From assembly GCA_012838175.1 (NCBI GenBank), contig DUPU01000169.1, forward strand, positions 1 to 52,565: a DNA stretch of 52,565 bases, in the 5' to 3' direction. Shown piece after piece: positions 1-7,983 of the stretch. The notes beneath the pieces were generated by a model. It did no database searches. It saw only the letters and a program-made list of their open reading frames with translations, and was not told where the DNA came from. The DNA comes from Clostridia bacterium. GTDB taxonomy: Bacteria; Bacillota; Dehalobacteriia; Dehalobacteriales; Dehalobacteriaceae. The position numbers were made by a program, and so were the translations under genes. Position 1 is the first letter of the stretch. Every line of letters starts with the position of its first letter.

Positions 1-417
1 GTTATTTGGGGTGCCGTTCAGTCAGATTTGTCCAGTGCTATTTATGTTATGCTTGACATGTTTCCCATTGCAGCGCTGACAGCGCCGGTATTGCTGTTTG
101 TATCCTTTACCTTCTTTGTGGTTTCGGCTGACTCCGCTACCATCGTTTTGGGCACATTGTCCAGTGGTGGTACTGACCCGAAAACCAGCTTAAAGATTCT
201 TTGGGGCGTACTTATGGCAGCAGCAGCCGGAGCTTTGCTTATTGCCGGCGGTTTGAATGCTGTACAAGCAGCTTCCATTGTGGGAGCACTGGCTTTCACC
301 ATCGTAATGCTTTTCCTCTGCTACTTAACTCCGAGAATTCTTCGGGAAGATTATTTACATGAGATACCTGTGAAACAGGTTTATATTCCTGCCTCTAAGG
401 AAGGTGCTTCCCTTTAA
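1..417 (+). CDS. BCCT-family betaine/carnitine/choline transporter, C-terminal part
   Basis: This is the 3' end of a secondary transporter of the BCCT family, which imports trimethylammonium compounds such as glycine betaine, choline or carnitine across the cytoplasmic membrane. The reading frame is open from base 1, so the start lies outside the window; 138 codons are visible. They hold the last membrane helices and the family-typical stretch SADSATIVLGTLSSGG, followed by a charged tail. The substrate cannot be read from this fragment. The gene lies about 15 kb from two MttB-type methyltransferase genes and next to a CODH/ACS cluster, so import of a methylated amine as methyl donor is a reasonable inference. 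It converges on two tRNA genes and ends before a shared hairpin terminator. Confidence 0.85.
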   Translation, partial: VIWGAVQSDLSSAIYVMLDMFPIAALTAPVLLFVSFTFFVVSADSATIVLGTLSSGGTDPKTSLKILWGVLMAAAAGALLIAGGLNAVQAASIVGALAFTIVMLFLCYLTPRILREDYLHEIPVKQVYIPASKEGASL

Positions 418-454
418 GCGAGTTATCAATTAAAAATTCAAACCAAAACAAAAA

Positions 455-479
455 AGGGATCGGAAAAATTCCGATCCCT
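455..479. terminator. Bidirectional terminator between the BCCT gene and the tRNA pair
   Basis: A perfect 11-bp stem (455-465 with 469-479) and a 3-base loop lies between convergent genes. A T-run follows on the + strand, and on the - strand the hairpin runs into six T residues, so it can stop both transcripts. Confidence 0.85.
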
Positions 480-487
480 AATTTTTT

Positions 488-562
488 TGGCTGGGGTAGC
501 TGGATTCGAACCAACAAATGGCGGATCCAGAGTCCGCTGCCTTACCGTTTGGCTATACCCCA
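488..562 (-). tRNA. tRNA-Gln (anticodon CTG)
   Basis: The - strand folds as a cloverleaf: acceptor TGGGGTA pairs with TACCCCA, the T loop is GTTCGAATC, and the anticodon loop CTCTGGA gives CTG, reading glutamine CAG. The 3' CCA is encoded at 488-490. It lies downstream of tRNA-Pro in the same transcript. Confidence 0.95.
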
Positions 563-578
563 ATGAATGAAATTCTAG

Positions 579-655
579 TGGTCGGGACGACAGGATTTGA
601 ACCTGCGACCACCTGATCCCAAATCAGGTGCGCTACCAAGCTGCGCTACGTCCCG
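579..655 (-). tRNA. tRNA-Pro (anticodon TGG)
   Basis: The - strand gives a full cloverleaf with acceptor CGGGACG/CGTCCCG, D arm GCGCAGCTTGGTAGCGC, anticodon loop TTTGGGA (anticodon TGG) and T loop GGTTCAAATCC. The CCA end is encoded at 579-581. It is first in a two-tRNA transcript. Confidence 0.95.
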
Positions 656-669
656 AAGAAGCAAAATTT

Positions 670-698
670 ATTATAACGAATATAGAGCAGGAAGTCAA
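670..698 (-). promoter_or_regulatory. Sigma-A promoter of the tRNA-Pro/tRNA-Gln operon
   Basis: On the - strand a TTGACT -35 box (693-698), a 17-base spacer and a perfect TATAAT -10 box (670-675) lie 15 bases upstream of the mature tRNA-Pro 5' end. Confidence 0.8.
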
Positions 699-740
699 CA
701 AAAACTTTTACCCTTGTGTTTATCTCATGCTTCCGGTCCA

Positions 741-770
741 TTGACTTTGGGGACCAATATGTAATATTAT
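741..770 (+). promoter_or_regulatory. Sigma-A promoter of degV
   Basis: TTGACT (741-746), an 18-base spacer and TATTAT (765-770) form a good promoter. It implies a leader of about 140 bases before degV that contains a 7-bp stem CCTCTTT/AAAGAGG and a later AGGGA/TCCCT pairing followed by a T-rich run. Confidence 0.65.
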
Positions 771-915
771 GAAGTTCAGAATTAAATTTCTTCTTTCAAA
801 ATCATAGCTTTAAAAAGGACAACCTCTTTGAAGGGCAAAAACTGAAAGAGGGAATAGGGATTAAAAGCGCGTCCCTTTTGTTGTTTTTTATTGTGGGGAC
901 TAAAGGAGGTTGAAT

Positions 916-1770
916 TTGGGAATTAAAATTGTGACTGACAGCACTGCTTATTTATCCCCTGCTGTATTAAAAAAATGTCAAATTTCCGAAGTATCTTTAA
1001 CAGTCAATTTTGGCAAAGATAGTTTCCTTGAGGGAGCGGTAAAAGATTATCATGATTTTTATCAAAAATTAAGAAATTCTCAAATATTTCCCACTACTTC
1101 CCAGCCATCAGCAGGTGATTTTCTAAGTGTTTACCAAAAATTGACGGAAGACGGATCATCGGTAATTTCCATTCATATTTCCGGTCTGCTCAGCGGTACG
1201 GTTCAATCTGCTCGGACTGCGGCAGGAATGCTGGAAGGCCGGGATATTTGTGTGGTTGATTCCTTGTTTACCGCAGCTGCTTTGGGATATATGGTGGAGG
1301 AAGCGGGGGAAATGGCTTGCTCCGGAAAAAGCAAAGAAGAAATTTTAGCGAAAATTGAATATTTGAAGAAAAACACATATTTTCTTTTACTGGTTGATAC
1401 CTTAGAGTATCTTCATCGGGGAGGGCGTATCGGGGGAGCGGCTGCTCTCTTTGGCAACTTATTTCAAATTAAACCTATTCTATATCTTAAAGACGGGGCA
1501 GTAGATGTTTTAACTAAGGTGCGCACGAGGGAAAAAGCCATCCGTCAACTGGTTAAAGAAGCAGAAGAACGAATGGGGGACTCTTGGGAGAATGCCAGGA
1601 TTGGGGTATTACATGTGGATAATCCTACCGGAGCCCGTCATTTAACGGACTTGCTGAAAGAAAGGTATCCTGGTATTAATCCGGAAGTAGGTCAAGTCGG
1701 TCCTGTCTTGGGAAGTCATGCCGGTCCGGGGGCTACAGCCATAGTTATTAAAAAGGACAGCCCTTTTTAA
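916..1770 (+). CDS. DegV family fatty-acid-binding protein
   Basis: DegV proteins bind a single fatty acid. The FakB members hand it to the FakA kinase to make acyl-phosphate for phospholipid synthesis. The 284-residue product has the usual length and landmarks: the IVTDSTAYL start, a PTTSQPS loop, HISGLLSGT, a conserved Arg in RTREKAIRQL, and GSHAGPGATAI near the C-terminus. I chose the TTG at 916 because AAAGGAGG ends at 909, seven bases before; the in-frame TTG at 910 abuts the ribosome binding site. It appears to be a single gene with its own promoter. The lipid and the partner kinase cannot be inferred here, since no fakA is visible. Confidence 0.85.
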   Translation: MGIKIVTDSTAYLSPAVLKKCQISEVSLTVNFGKDSFLEGAVKDYHDFYQKLRNSQIFPTTSQPSAGDFLSVYQKLTEDGSSVISIHISGLLSGTVQSARTAAGMLEGRDICVVDSLFTAAALGYMVEEAGEMACSGKSKEEILAKIEYLKKNTYFLLLVDTLEYLHRGGRIGGAAALFGNLFQIKPILYLKDGAVDVLTKVRTREKAIRQLVKEAEERMGDSWENARIGVLHVDNPTGARHLTDLLKERYPGINPEVGQVGPVLGSHAGPGATAIVIKKDSPF

Positions 1771-1880
1771 TACATTTTAATATATGAATGTGTTGCTTTA
1801 TAAATTGATGGTTCTGAATTAAAGATTAAAGGGATCTGTTCCTTAAAAAGAACTTGTCCCCATTAAAGGAGGAAATCAGT

Positions 1881-2504
1881 GTGAAAAAGCTTATCATTGG
1901 GGTGTTTATACTACAAATTATTATTTTAGCTTATCTGGGCATACCGGCGGGGGGAGCAGCTAATGCCGTCTGGAGAGATGCGCAAACAGGTCTTGTGGTA
2001 AGGCAGGATAATCCGACTCATACGATTGAATCTTACCGCAACCTGGTGAAGCATGAGTCTTATGATGCAGCGGTGCTTTTGTTTGAGCCGGCAGTTCAGA
2101 AAAGTATCAACGGGGACCTTTTAAGGGCATCTGAGGAATTTACCGGTCAGAACAAGGCAGAATTAGTAAAGGTCATATCGTCTAATGTGATCGGATATTA
2201 TGCGGTGGCGGCAATGATCCAGATTTTGGAGAGTGCTCCCGAGCAACCGGTGATTTCACTGCTTACCTTAAGACAGGCAGAAGGAAAATGGGAAATCGTG
2301 CAGGATATGTATAATGCAGATCTGAATGAAATTCAACAGGTTTTCGAAAGAGCTATTGAAGTCTGCCAAACTATTATGAAAGAGCCTTTTGCCAATCTCA
2401 CGGAAACCCAAAGGGCGAATCTGATGATGCAAGCGGGAATAGGCAGCCAGTATATTGAGGCAAATCTACAACAGTTAAATGAAATGATGCGCAGCACAAA
2501 ATAA
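1881..2504 (+). CDS. Unknown membrane-anchored protein
   Basis: I do not recognise this 207-residue protein. It begins with Lys-Lys and a strongly hydrophobic segment (about residues 4-20), which acts as a signal peptide or membrane anchor with the rest outside. There is no lipobox cysteine. The outside part starts with a tryptophan-containing stretch and then looks mixed alpha/beta, with a helix-rich C-terminal third; an NTF2-like fold is possible but only a guess. The start is the GTG at 1881, eight bases after AAAGGAGG at 1865-1872. A start further upstream would place the ribosome binding site inside the gene. It lies between degV and the CODH/ACS operon and ends at its own terminator, so no functional link to either neighbour is shown. 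Confidence 0.7.
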   Translation: MKKLIIGVFILQIIILAYLGIPAGGAANAVWRDAQTGLVVRQDNPTHTIESYRNLVKHESYDAAVLLFEPAVQKSINGDLLRASEEFTGQNKAELVKVISSNVIGYYAVAAMIQILESAPEQPVISLLTLRQAEGKWEIVQDMYNADLNEIQQVFERAIEVCQTIMKEPFANLTETQRANLMMQAGIGSQYIEANLQQLNEMMRSTK

Positions 2505-2538
2505 TAAAGTTTAATTCTTTGTCAATCTGATAATTATC

Positions 2539-2569
2539 AAAAGGGTCCTTTTAAAACAAGGACTTTTTT
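2539..2569 (+). terminator. Rho-independent terminator
   Basis: A short stem GTCCTT/AAGGAC (2545-2550 with 2558-2563), flanked by A and T runs that extend the pairing, is followed by six T residues. It separates the unknown gene upstream from the CODH/ACS promoter. Confidence 0.7.
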
Positions 2570-2588
2570 GTTTTGCACAATTTTTTTT

Positions 2589-2619
2589 ATTTAGCAACAA
2601 AACAAACATTTAGCAACAA
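2589..2619 (+). repeat. Tandem 12-base direct repeat upstream of the cooC promoter
   Basis: ATTTAGCAACAA occurs exactly twice, at 2589-2600 and 2608-2619, with starts 19 bases apart. The second copy ends eight bases before the -35 box. This is the position expected for an activator or co-regulator binding site. Confidence 0.6.
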
Positions 2620-2626
2620 TTTAACC

Positions 2627-2656
2627 TTGTGAATAAATGAACTAATAAAATATAAT
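2627..2656 (+). promoter_or_regulatory. Sigma-A promoter of the CODH/ACS operon
   Basis: TTGTGA (2627-2632), an 18-base spacer and a perfect TATAAT (2651-2656) lie about 130 bases upstream of cooC. The -35 box is weaker than the -10 box, which suits an activated promoter, and the tandem repeat lies directly upstream. Confidence 0.7.
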
Positions 2657-2784
2657 ACAGATGAAGCTGTATATCAGAAAATATCATCTGATGGCAAAAA
2701 TTGTCTATTGGGATATTGTATACAGTATGCAACACTGAACAGGCATCTTTATTCCCTATATCCAATTAGGAAAGAGGTGATATA

Positions 2785-3549
2785 ATGAAAATCGCTGTTT
2801 CAGGAAAGGGCGGAGTGGGTAAGACCACCATCTCTGCTTATTTTGCCAAAAAATTCGCTCAAGAAGGCTACCAGGTTTATGCAGTCGATGCTGATCCGGA
2901 CCTCAGTTTGGGCACAGTGCTGGGTATTGAAAGCAATGAGATCCAAAATCTCAAGCCCATTGTGGATATGAGGGATGTTGTTGCCTCCAAAAGTAACGGA
3001 GGAGGAGCATTTTATTCATTGAACCCAGATGTGGACGATATTTTAGATGAATATGCCATTACTTTAGGAAAGATTAAATTTTTCAAAATGGGTGCAGTGA
3101 AACAGGGAGGTTCAGCCTGTTATTGTCGTGAAAATTCTTTCTTAAATTCCTTAATGAATGCATTGCTTTTAAACAAAAAAGATGTAGTTGTTTTGGATAT
3201 GGGTGCGGGTATCGAACATCTCACCAGAGGAACTTCCAAAGGGGTAGATTGTATTGTTGTCGTGACAGAACCAACCCTAGTAAGCCTACAGACAGCAAAA
3301 GTGGTAAGCAAGCTGGCTCAAGAGTTGGAAATAAAAGACGTTAAATATATCGGCAACAAAATTCGCCGACCGGAAGAAAAAGATTTCTTGCTCAAGCATC
3401 TTCCTCAAGATGATCTACTTGGTTTTGTAAGTTATAACAATCACATGTTGGATGCAGCGCTGGGCATTGAATCATCAGAAGGTACGGTAGAGTTTGACAG
3501 AGAAATGGATTTAATATTTAAAAACCTAATAAAAAGTTTAGTTAACTGA
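2785..3549 (+). CDS. cooC: CooC-type nickel-insertion ATPase for CO dehydrogenase
   Basis: CooC is a cytoplasmic P-loop ATPase of the MinD/NifH class that binds nickel as a dimer and helps load the C-cluster of CO dehydrogenase. The 254-residue product has the deviant Walker A motif KGGVGKTT (residues 8-15), the DADPD motif (35-39) and the metal-binding Cys-x-Cys pair C112/C114 in ACYCREN. Length and layout are normal for the family. Start: ATG at 2785 with AAAGAGGTG just upstream. It is the first gene of the operon, 85 bases before acsA, matching the order in Moorella-type clusters. A second, related ATPase (acsF, 11.3 kb) lies further down the operon and probably serves acetyl-CoA synthase instead. 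Confidence 0.9.
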   Translation: MKIAVSGKGGVGKTTISAYFAKKFAQEGYQVYAVDADPDLSLGTVLGIESNEIQNLKPIVDMRDVVASKSNGGGAFYSLNPDVDDILDEYAITLGKIKFFKMGAVKQGGSACYCRENSFLNSLMNALLLNKKDVVVLDMGAGIEHLTRGTSKGVDCIVVVTEPTLVSLQTAKVVSKLAQELEIKDVKYIGNKIRRPEEKDFLLKHLPQDDLLGFVSYNNHMLDAALGIESSEGTVEFDREMDLIFKNLIKSLVN

Positions 3550-3634
3550 CTATTAATCCAGCAAGGGATAAAGTCAGGTTTTGTGCTTTCCGCACCAAAA
3601 ATATATGAACATCAAGGTGAAGGAGGTTTAATGT

Positions 3635-5662
3635 ATGCCAAGATTTAGAGAAACATCTCTCAAATCAACTCCGTCCGTACCTCGTAAGGAACGGATAAAG
3701 GATCCTAAAAATGTGATGCGTTCTGTGGATCCTGCAGCTTTATTAATGTTGGAAAAGGCCAAAGAAAAGAATTTAATTTCTTCGTTTGACCGGTTTGCAG
3801 CCCAACAGCCGCAATGTGCTTTCGGTTATGAGGGGATCTGCTGTCGTATTTGTTTCCAGGGACCATGCCGTATTAAAGCGGAAGTAGGTCCGGGAAGCAA
3901 GGGTATTTGCGGTGCCACCGCTTATACTATTGTTGCTCGTAACGTTACCCGGATGATGGCCGGCGGCGCTTCCGCCCACTCCGACCACGGCCGGCATATT
4001 GCCCATGCCCTTCTCCATGCCGCAGAAGGAAAGATTGACGATTTTAAAGTAACTGATGTGGAAAAATTAAAAAGAGTAGCTGATAGAGTAGGAATCAGTA
4101 CAGAAGGAAAAGATGCCAACCAATTAGCCAAGGAAGTTTCCCTGGCAGCTTTGGAAGATTTCGGGCGTCAAACCGACGAGCCATGCCGCTGGTTATGGGC
4201 TTATATCACTGAAGGCAGAAGGAAAAAATTTGAGGATTGCAACATCGCTCCTACTTCCATAGACAGAGCGGTGGTCTCCATGTTGCATCAGACTCATATA
4301 GGAACTGACGCCGACCCGGTAAATATTATTTTCGGCGGTTTAAAAACTTCCTTAGCTGACTACACCGGGATGCATATTTCCACCGACTTGTCGGATGTGC
4401 TTTTCGGCACCCCGAAACCTGTAGTGACAGAAGCTAACTTAGGTGTATTGAAGGCTGATAAAGTAAATATTATTGTACACGGCCATAATCCGATTTTAAG
4501 TCAAACAGTGGTTAATGTAGCCAGAGAAATGGAAGATGATGCGAAGGCGGCCGGTGCTGCCGGGATTCAGCTTTCCGGAATCTGCTGTACCGGTAATGAA
4601 GTTCTCATGCGTTCCGGTGTACCTATTGCCACTAACTTTTCCTCCCAGGAACTGGCTATTATGACCGGGGCCGTTGATGTCATGGTGGTTGATGTGCAGT
4701 GTATTATGCCCAGCATTAGAGCGATTTCCGAATGCTACCATACTAAAATTGTTACTACCATGGATAATTCAAAAATTCCCGGCTCTTATCATTATGCTTT
4801 TGATGAAAAGCATGCCGTGGAAAGTGCGAAAGAAATTATTCGTTTAGCCATTGAAGCTTACAAAGAAAGACAAGGCAAGGAATGCGATATTCCTCAAATC
4901 AAAAACAAGGTCATCGCCGGTTTCAGTTTGGAAGCTTTACTGGACCTGTTCTCAGCCATTGATCCGGAAACTCCCATTAAAGTTTTAACTGATGCTATAG
5001 AAGCAGGGGAAATTGCCGGTGTGGCTCTTCTTTGCGGATGCAACAACTTAGAATCGGTTCATGATAACAACCACTTAACTATTGCTAAGGAATTGGCAAA
5101 AAACAACGTATTTCTGATTGGCACCGGATGCGCCGCTCAAGCTTTGGCCAAAGCCGGACTTCTGGCTCCGGAAGCCGTAGAGGAATACGCGGGAGAAGGT
5201 TTGAAGAACTTCCTGCATAGATTGGCTGATGCCAACAAAGATAAATTAGCGGATGGACTGCCCTTACTGTTCCATATGGGTTCCTGTGTGGATAATTCCC
5301 GGGCCCACGACCTGTGCACCATGATGGCGGAACAGTTGGGTGTGGATATTCCTAAAGTTCCCTTTGTGGCGGCTGCTCCGGAAGCCATGAGCGAAAAAGC
5401 TGTTTCTATCGGCGGCGGGGCTGTAGCAATGGGTATTCCCACTCTCGTGGGCACCATGCCTCCCATCGAAGGAAGCTCCCTGGTTTACGGTATTGCCACG
5501 CAAATTGCTTTCGACGTATACGGCGGTTACTTTATTTTTGAAACCGATCCTATGGTCGCAGCAGAAAAATTAAATGCTGCCCTGGAATACCGAACCTGGA
5601 AACTGGGTATTCATAAGCAAGTAGCAGAAAAGTACGGAACCAGATTATGTGAAAACTATTAA
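3635..5662 (+). CDS. acsA: CO dehydrogenase catalytic subunit of the CODH/ACS complex
   Basis: AcsA reduces CO2 to CO with ferredoxin electrons and sends the CO through an internal tunnel to acetyl-CoA synthase. The 675-residue protein has the N-terminal cysteine cluster for the B and D iron-sulfur centres (CCRICFQGPC, about residues 68-77, then GICGA). It also shows the C-cluster ligand segments: HGHNP, GICCTGNE, VQCIMP, GCNN, GTGCAAQ and MGSCVDN. All expected cysteines appear present and the length is typical of bacterial CODH. Start: ATG at 3635 after AAGGAGG; the ATG four bases earlier reaches a stop after five codons. It is followed after 45 bases by acsB, its structural partner, so an alpha2beta2 complex is expected. 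Confidence 0.96.
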   Translation: MPRFRETSLKSTPSVPRKERIKDPKNVMRSVDPAALLMLEKAKEKNLISSFDRFAAQQPQCAFGYEGICCRICFQGPCRIKAEVGPGSKGICGATAYTIVARNVTRMMAGGASAHSDHGRHIAHALLHAAEGKIDDFKVTDVEKLKRVADRVGISTEGKDANQLAKEVSLAALEDFGRQTDEPCRWLWAYITEGRRKKFEDCNIAPTSIDRAVVSMLHQTHIGTDADPVNIIFGGLKTSLADYTGMHISTDLSDVLFGTPKPVVTEANLGVLKADKVNIIVHGHNPILSQTVVNVAREMEDDAKAAGAAGIQLSGICCTGNEVLMRSGVPIATNFSSQELAIMTGAVDVMVVDVQCIMPSIRAISECYHTKIVTTMDNSKIPGSYHYAFDEKHAVESAKEIIRLAIEAYKERQGKECDIPQIKNKVIAGFSLEALLDLFSAIDPETPIKVLTDAIEAGEIAGVALLCGCNNLESVHDNNHLTIAKELAKNNVFLIGTGCAAQALAKAGLLAPEAVEEYAGEGLKNFLHRLADANKDKLADGLPLLFHMGSCVDNSRAHDLCTMMAEQLGVDIPKVPFVAAAPEAMSEKAVSIGGGAVAMGIPTLVGTMPPIEGSSLVYGIATQIAFDVYGGYFIFETDPMVAAEKLNAALEYRTWKLGIHKQVAEKYGTRLCENY

Positions 5663-5707
5663 TAAATTATAAGAATAGGCAACCTAGGGATTGAAAGGAG
5701 GAAGAGT

Positions 5708-7885
5708 ATGTCTAACTTTGATCAGATTTATGAAGGCGCCATTCAAGAAGGCAAGGAACCGAAGAAGATTTTTAAACAAGCCTATGATGGTGCTATTATT
5801 GCTACAAGTTATGCCGAGATTCTGTTGAATAAGGCCATTCAAAAATATGGGCCGGAACAAGAGATCGCTTATCCCGATACCGCTTACTATCTTCCTGTGA
5901 TTCGTTGTTTAAGCGGGGAGCAGATAACAAAACTGGGTGATCTTCCGCCTATTTTGAACAGAAAGAGAAACCAGATCAAAGAAGAATTAACATTTGAAAA
6001 CGCCCGCCTGGCGGGAGAAGCTACTGTTTATGCGGCAGAAATAATTGAAGCTCTGAAGTATATTGAAGGTAATCCTTATCCTGAACCGTGGACCGGTTTT
6101 ATCGGTGACCCGGTAGTTAGAAAATACGGGATTAAAATGGTGGACTGGACCATTCCCGGAGAAGCTGTAATTGTCGGCCGGGCAAAAACACCGGAACTGG
6201 CCAAGAAAATTGTTTCCGACTTAATGGGTAAGGGCATGATGCTCTTCTTAAGCGATGAAATTATTGAACAGCTCTTTGAAGTTAACGTAAAGCTGGGTTT
6301 GGACTACATTGCATACCCACTGGGGAATTTTACCCAGATCGTGCATGCCGCCAACTATGCCCTGCGGGCCGGGATGATGTTCGGAGGTATTCAGCCCGGA
6401 CTTACGGAAGCCCAGAGAGATTATCAAAGACGGCGTATTATGGCCTTTGTACTCCAATTAGGAGAAAGAGACGAAGTTAAAACTGCTGCGGAACTGGGTT
6501 GTATTTACTTGGGATTCCCGGTTATTACAGACCAGCCCCTGGATGAAGATGAAATCATCCCCGATTGGTATATTTCCGAGCCGGATTATGACAAAATAGT
6601 AAAGATAGCTATGGAAATCCGGGGTATTAAGTTAACCAACATTGATATTGATATTCCCATTAACCATGGTCCGGCCTTTGAAGGAGAAACCATTCGGAAA
6701 GCCGATACCTATATTGAAATGGGCGGCGGTAGGACGGAAGCTTTTGAGCTGGTAAGAATGGTTGGTCCCGATGAGATTGAAGACGGTAAAATTACTGTGG
6801 TAGGACCGGAAATTGACGAATTCAAAGAAGGTGACAAGGTTCCCTTCGGTTTGGTCATTGATATTTACGGACGAAAGATGCAGGAAGACTTTGAAGGTGT
6901 GCTGGAGCGTCGGGTGCACTACTTCATTAACTATGGGGAAGGCTTGTGGCACGTTGCGCAAAGAGACCTGTGCTGGCTTAGAATCAGTAAGGAAGCCGCT
7001 AAGAATGGCTTTAAGTTTAAACACTACGGCGATCTGCTTATTGCCAAGTATAAGTCTGAATTCCCTGCCATTGTGGACCGGGTACAGGTTACCATTTACA
7101 CCGATCCGGAAAAAGTGTCCGAGTGGCATAAAGTAGCGAAAGAGACTTATGCCCGCCGTGATGACCGGATGAGATCTTTGACGGATAGTTCTACGGATAC
7201 TTTCTACTCTTGCCTCCTGTGCCAGTCCTTTGCACCGAATCACGTTTGTATTGTCACACCGGAACGGGTGGGTCTGTGCGGTGCGGTAAGCTGGCTGGAT
7301 GCAAAAGCGTCTTATGAAATTAATCCGAAAGGACCGAACCAGCCTATCTTAAAGGGACCGGCCATTGACGAAGAAAAAGGTATGTGGCAGAGTTGTAATG
7401 ATTACATCTATATAAATTCAAACCGCACATTAGAAGAAGTAAATATTTATACCATGATGGATCGACCCATGACATCCTGTGGATGTTTTGAAGCGATTAT
7501 GGCCATTGTTCCGGAATGTAACGGGATTATGATTACCACCCGTGAGCATACGGGGATGACCCCCTCCGGTATGACCTTCTCCACCTTAGCCGGAATGTGC
7601 GGCGGTGGGGTGCAAACACCCGGATTTATGGGAATCGGCCGCTCCTATATTGTAAGTAAAAAATTCATTCCTGCTGACGGCGGTTTGGCCAGAATTGTTT
7701 GGATGCCGAAAGAATTAAAAGAATTTTTACGGGAAGACTTTGTAAAAAGAAGTGTGGAAGCAGGATTAGGGGAAGACTTTATTGATAAGATTGCCGATGA
7801 AACCGTGGGCACAAGCGCAGAAGAAATTCTCCCCTTCCTGGAAGAAAAAGGTCACCCGGCCTTGACCATGGATTTCATGCTTTAA
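5708..7885 (+). CDS. acsB: Acetyl-CoA synthase subunit of CODH/ACS
   Basis: AcsB joins a methyl group from the corrinoid protein, CO from AcsA and CoA to form acetyl-CoA at its nickel-nickel-[4Fe-4S] A-cluster. The 725-residue protein is full length for the bacterial type and keeps the N-terminal CODH-contacting domain that archaeal versions lack. The A-cluster ligands are all visible: C502, C505, C514 and C524 (spacing Cx2C-x8-C-x9-C), and the Cys-Gly-Cys pair C591/C593. These lie four residues before the Moorella positions as I recall them (506, 509, 518, 528, 595, 597). Start: ATG at 5708 after GAAAGGAGG. It is third in the operon, and the 98-base gap to acsC contains no clear terminator. 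Confidence 0.96.
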   Translation: MSNFDQIYEGAIQEGKEPKKIFKQAYDGAIIATSYAEILLNKAIQKYGPEQEIAYPDTAYYLPVIRCLSGEQITKLGDLPPILNRKRNQIKEELTFENARLAGEATVYAAEIIEALKYIEGNPYPEPWTGFIGDPVVRKYGIKMVDWTIPGEAVIVGRAKTPELAKKIVSDLMGKGMMLFLSDEIIEQLFEVNVKLGLDYIAYPLGNFTQIVHAANYALRAGMMFGGIQPGLTEAQRDYQRRRIMAFVLQLGERDEVKTAAELGCIYLGFPVITDQPLDEDEIIPDWYISEPDYDKIVKIAMEIRGIKLTNIDIDIPINHGPAFEGETIRKADTYIEMGGGRTEAFELVRMVGPDEIEDGKITVVGPEIDEFKEGDKVPFGLVIDIYGRKMQEDFEGVLERRVHYFINYGEGLWHVAQRDLCWLRISKEAAKNGFKFKHYGDLLIAKYKSEFPAIVDRVQVTIYTDPEKVSEWHKVAKETYARRDDRMRSLTDSSTDTFYSCLLCQSFAPNHVCIVTPERVGLCGAVSWLDAKASYEINPKGPNQPILKGPAIDEEKGMWQSCNDYIYINSNRTLEEVNIYTMMDRPMTSCGCFEAIMAIVPECNGIMITTREHTGMTPSGMTFSTLAGMCGGGVQTPGFMGIGRSYIVSKKFIPADGGLARIVWMPKELKEFLREDFVKRSVEAGLGEDFIDKIADETVGTSAEEILPFLEEKGHPALTMDFML

Positions 7886-7983
7886 AGTTAGATTTTGGGC
7901 CCCAAATCCGGTGGGAGGTGACCGCCTCTCACCGGGTAAAATAAATTCATGTAAACATGTAAAAAAGAAAGGAGTTGTTTTTA

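Noticed and set aside
6632-7243. 203-codon open frame on the - strand opposite acsB
   Set aside because: It is antisense to the conserved A-cluster domain, has no ribosome binding site or recognisable domain.
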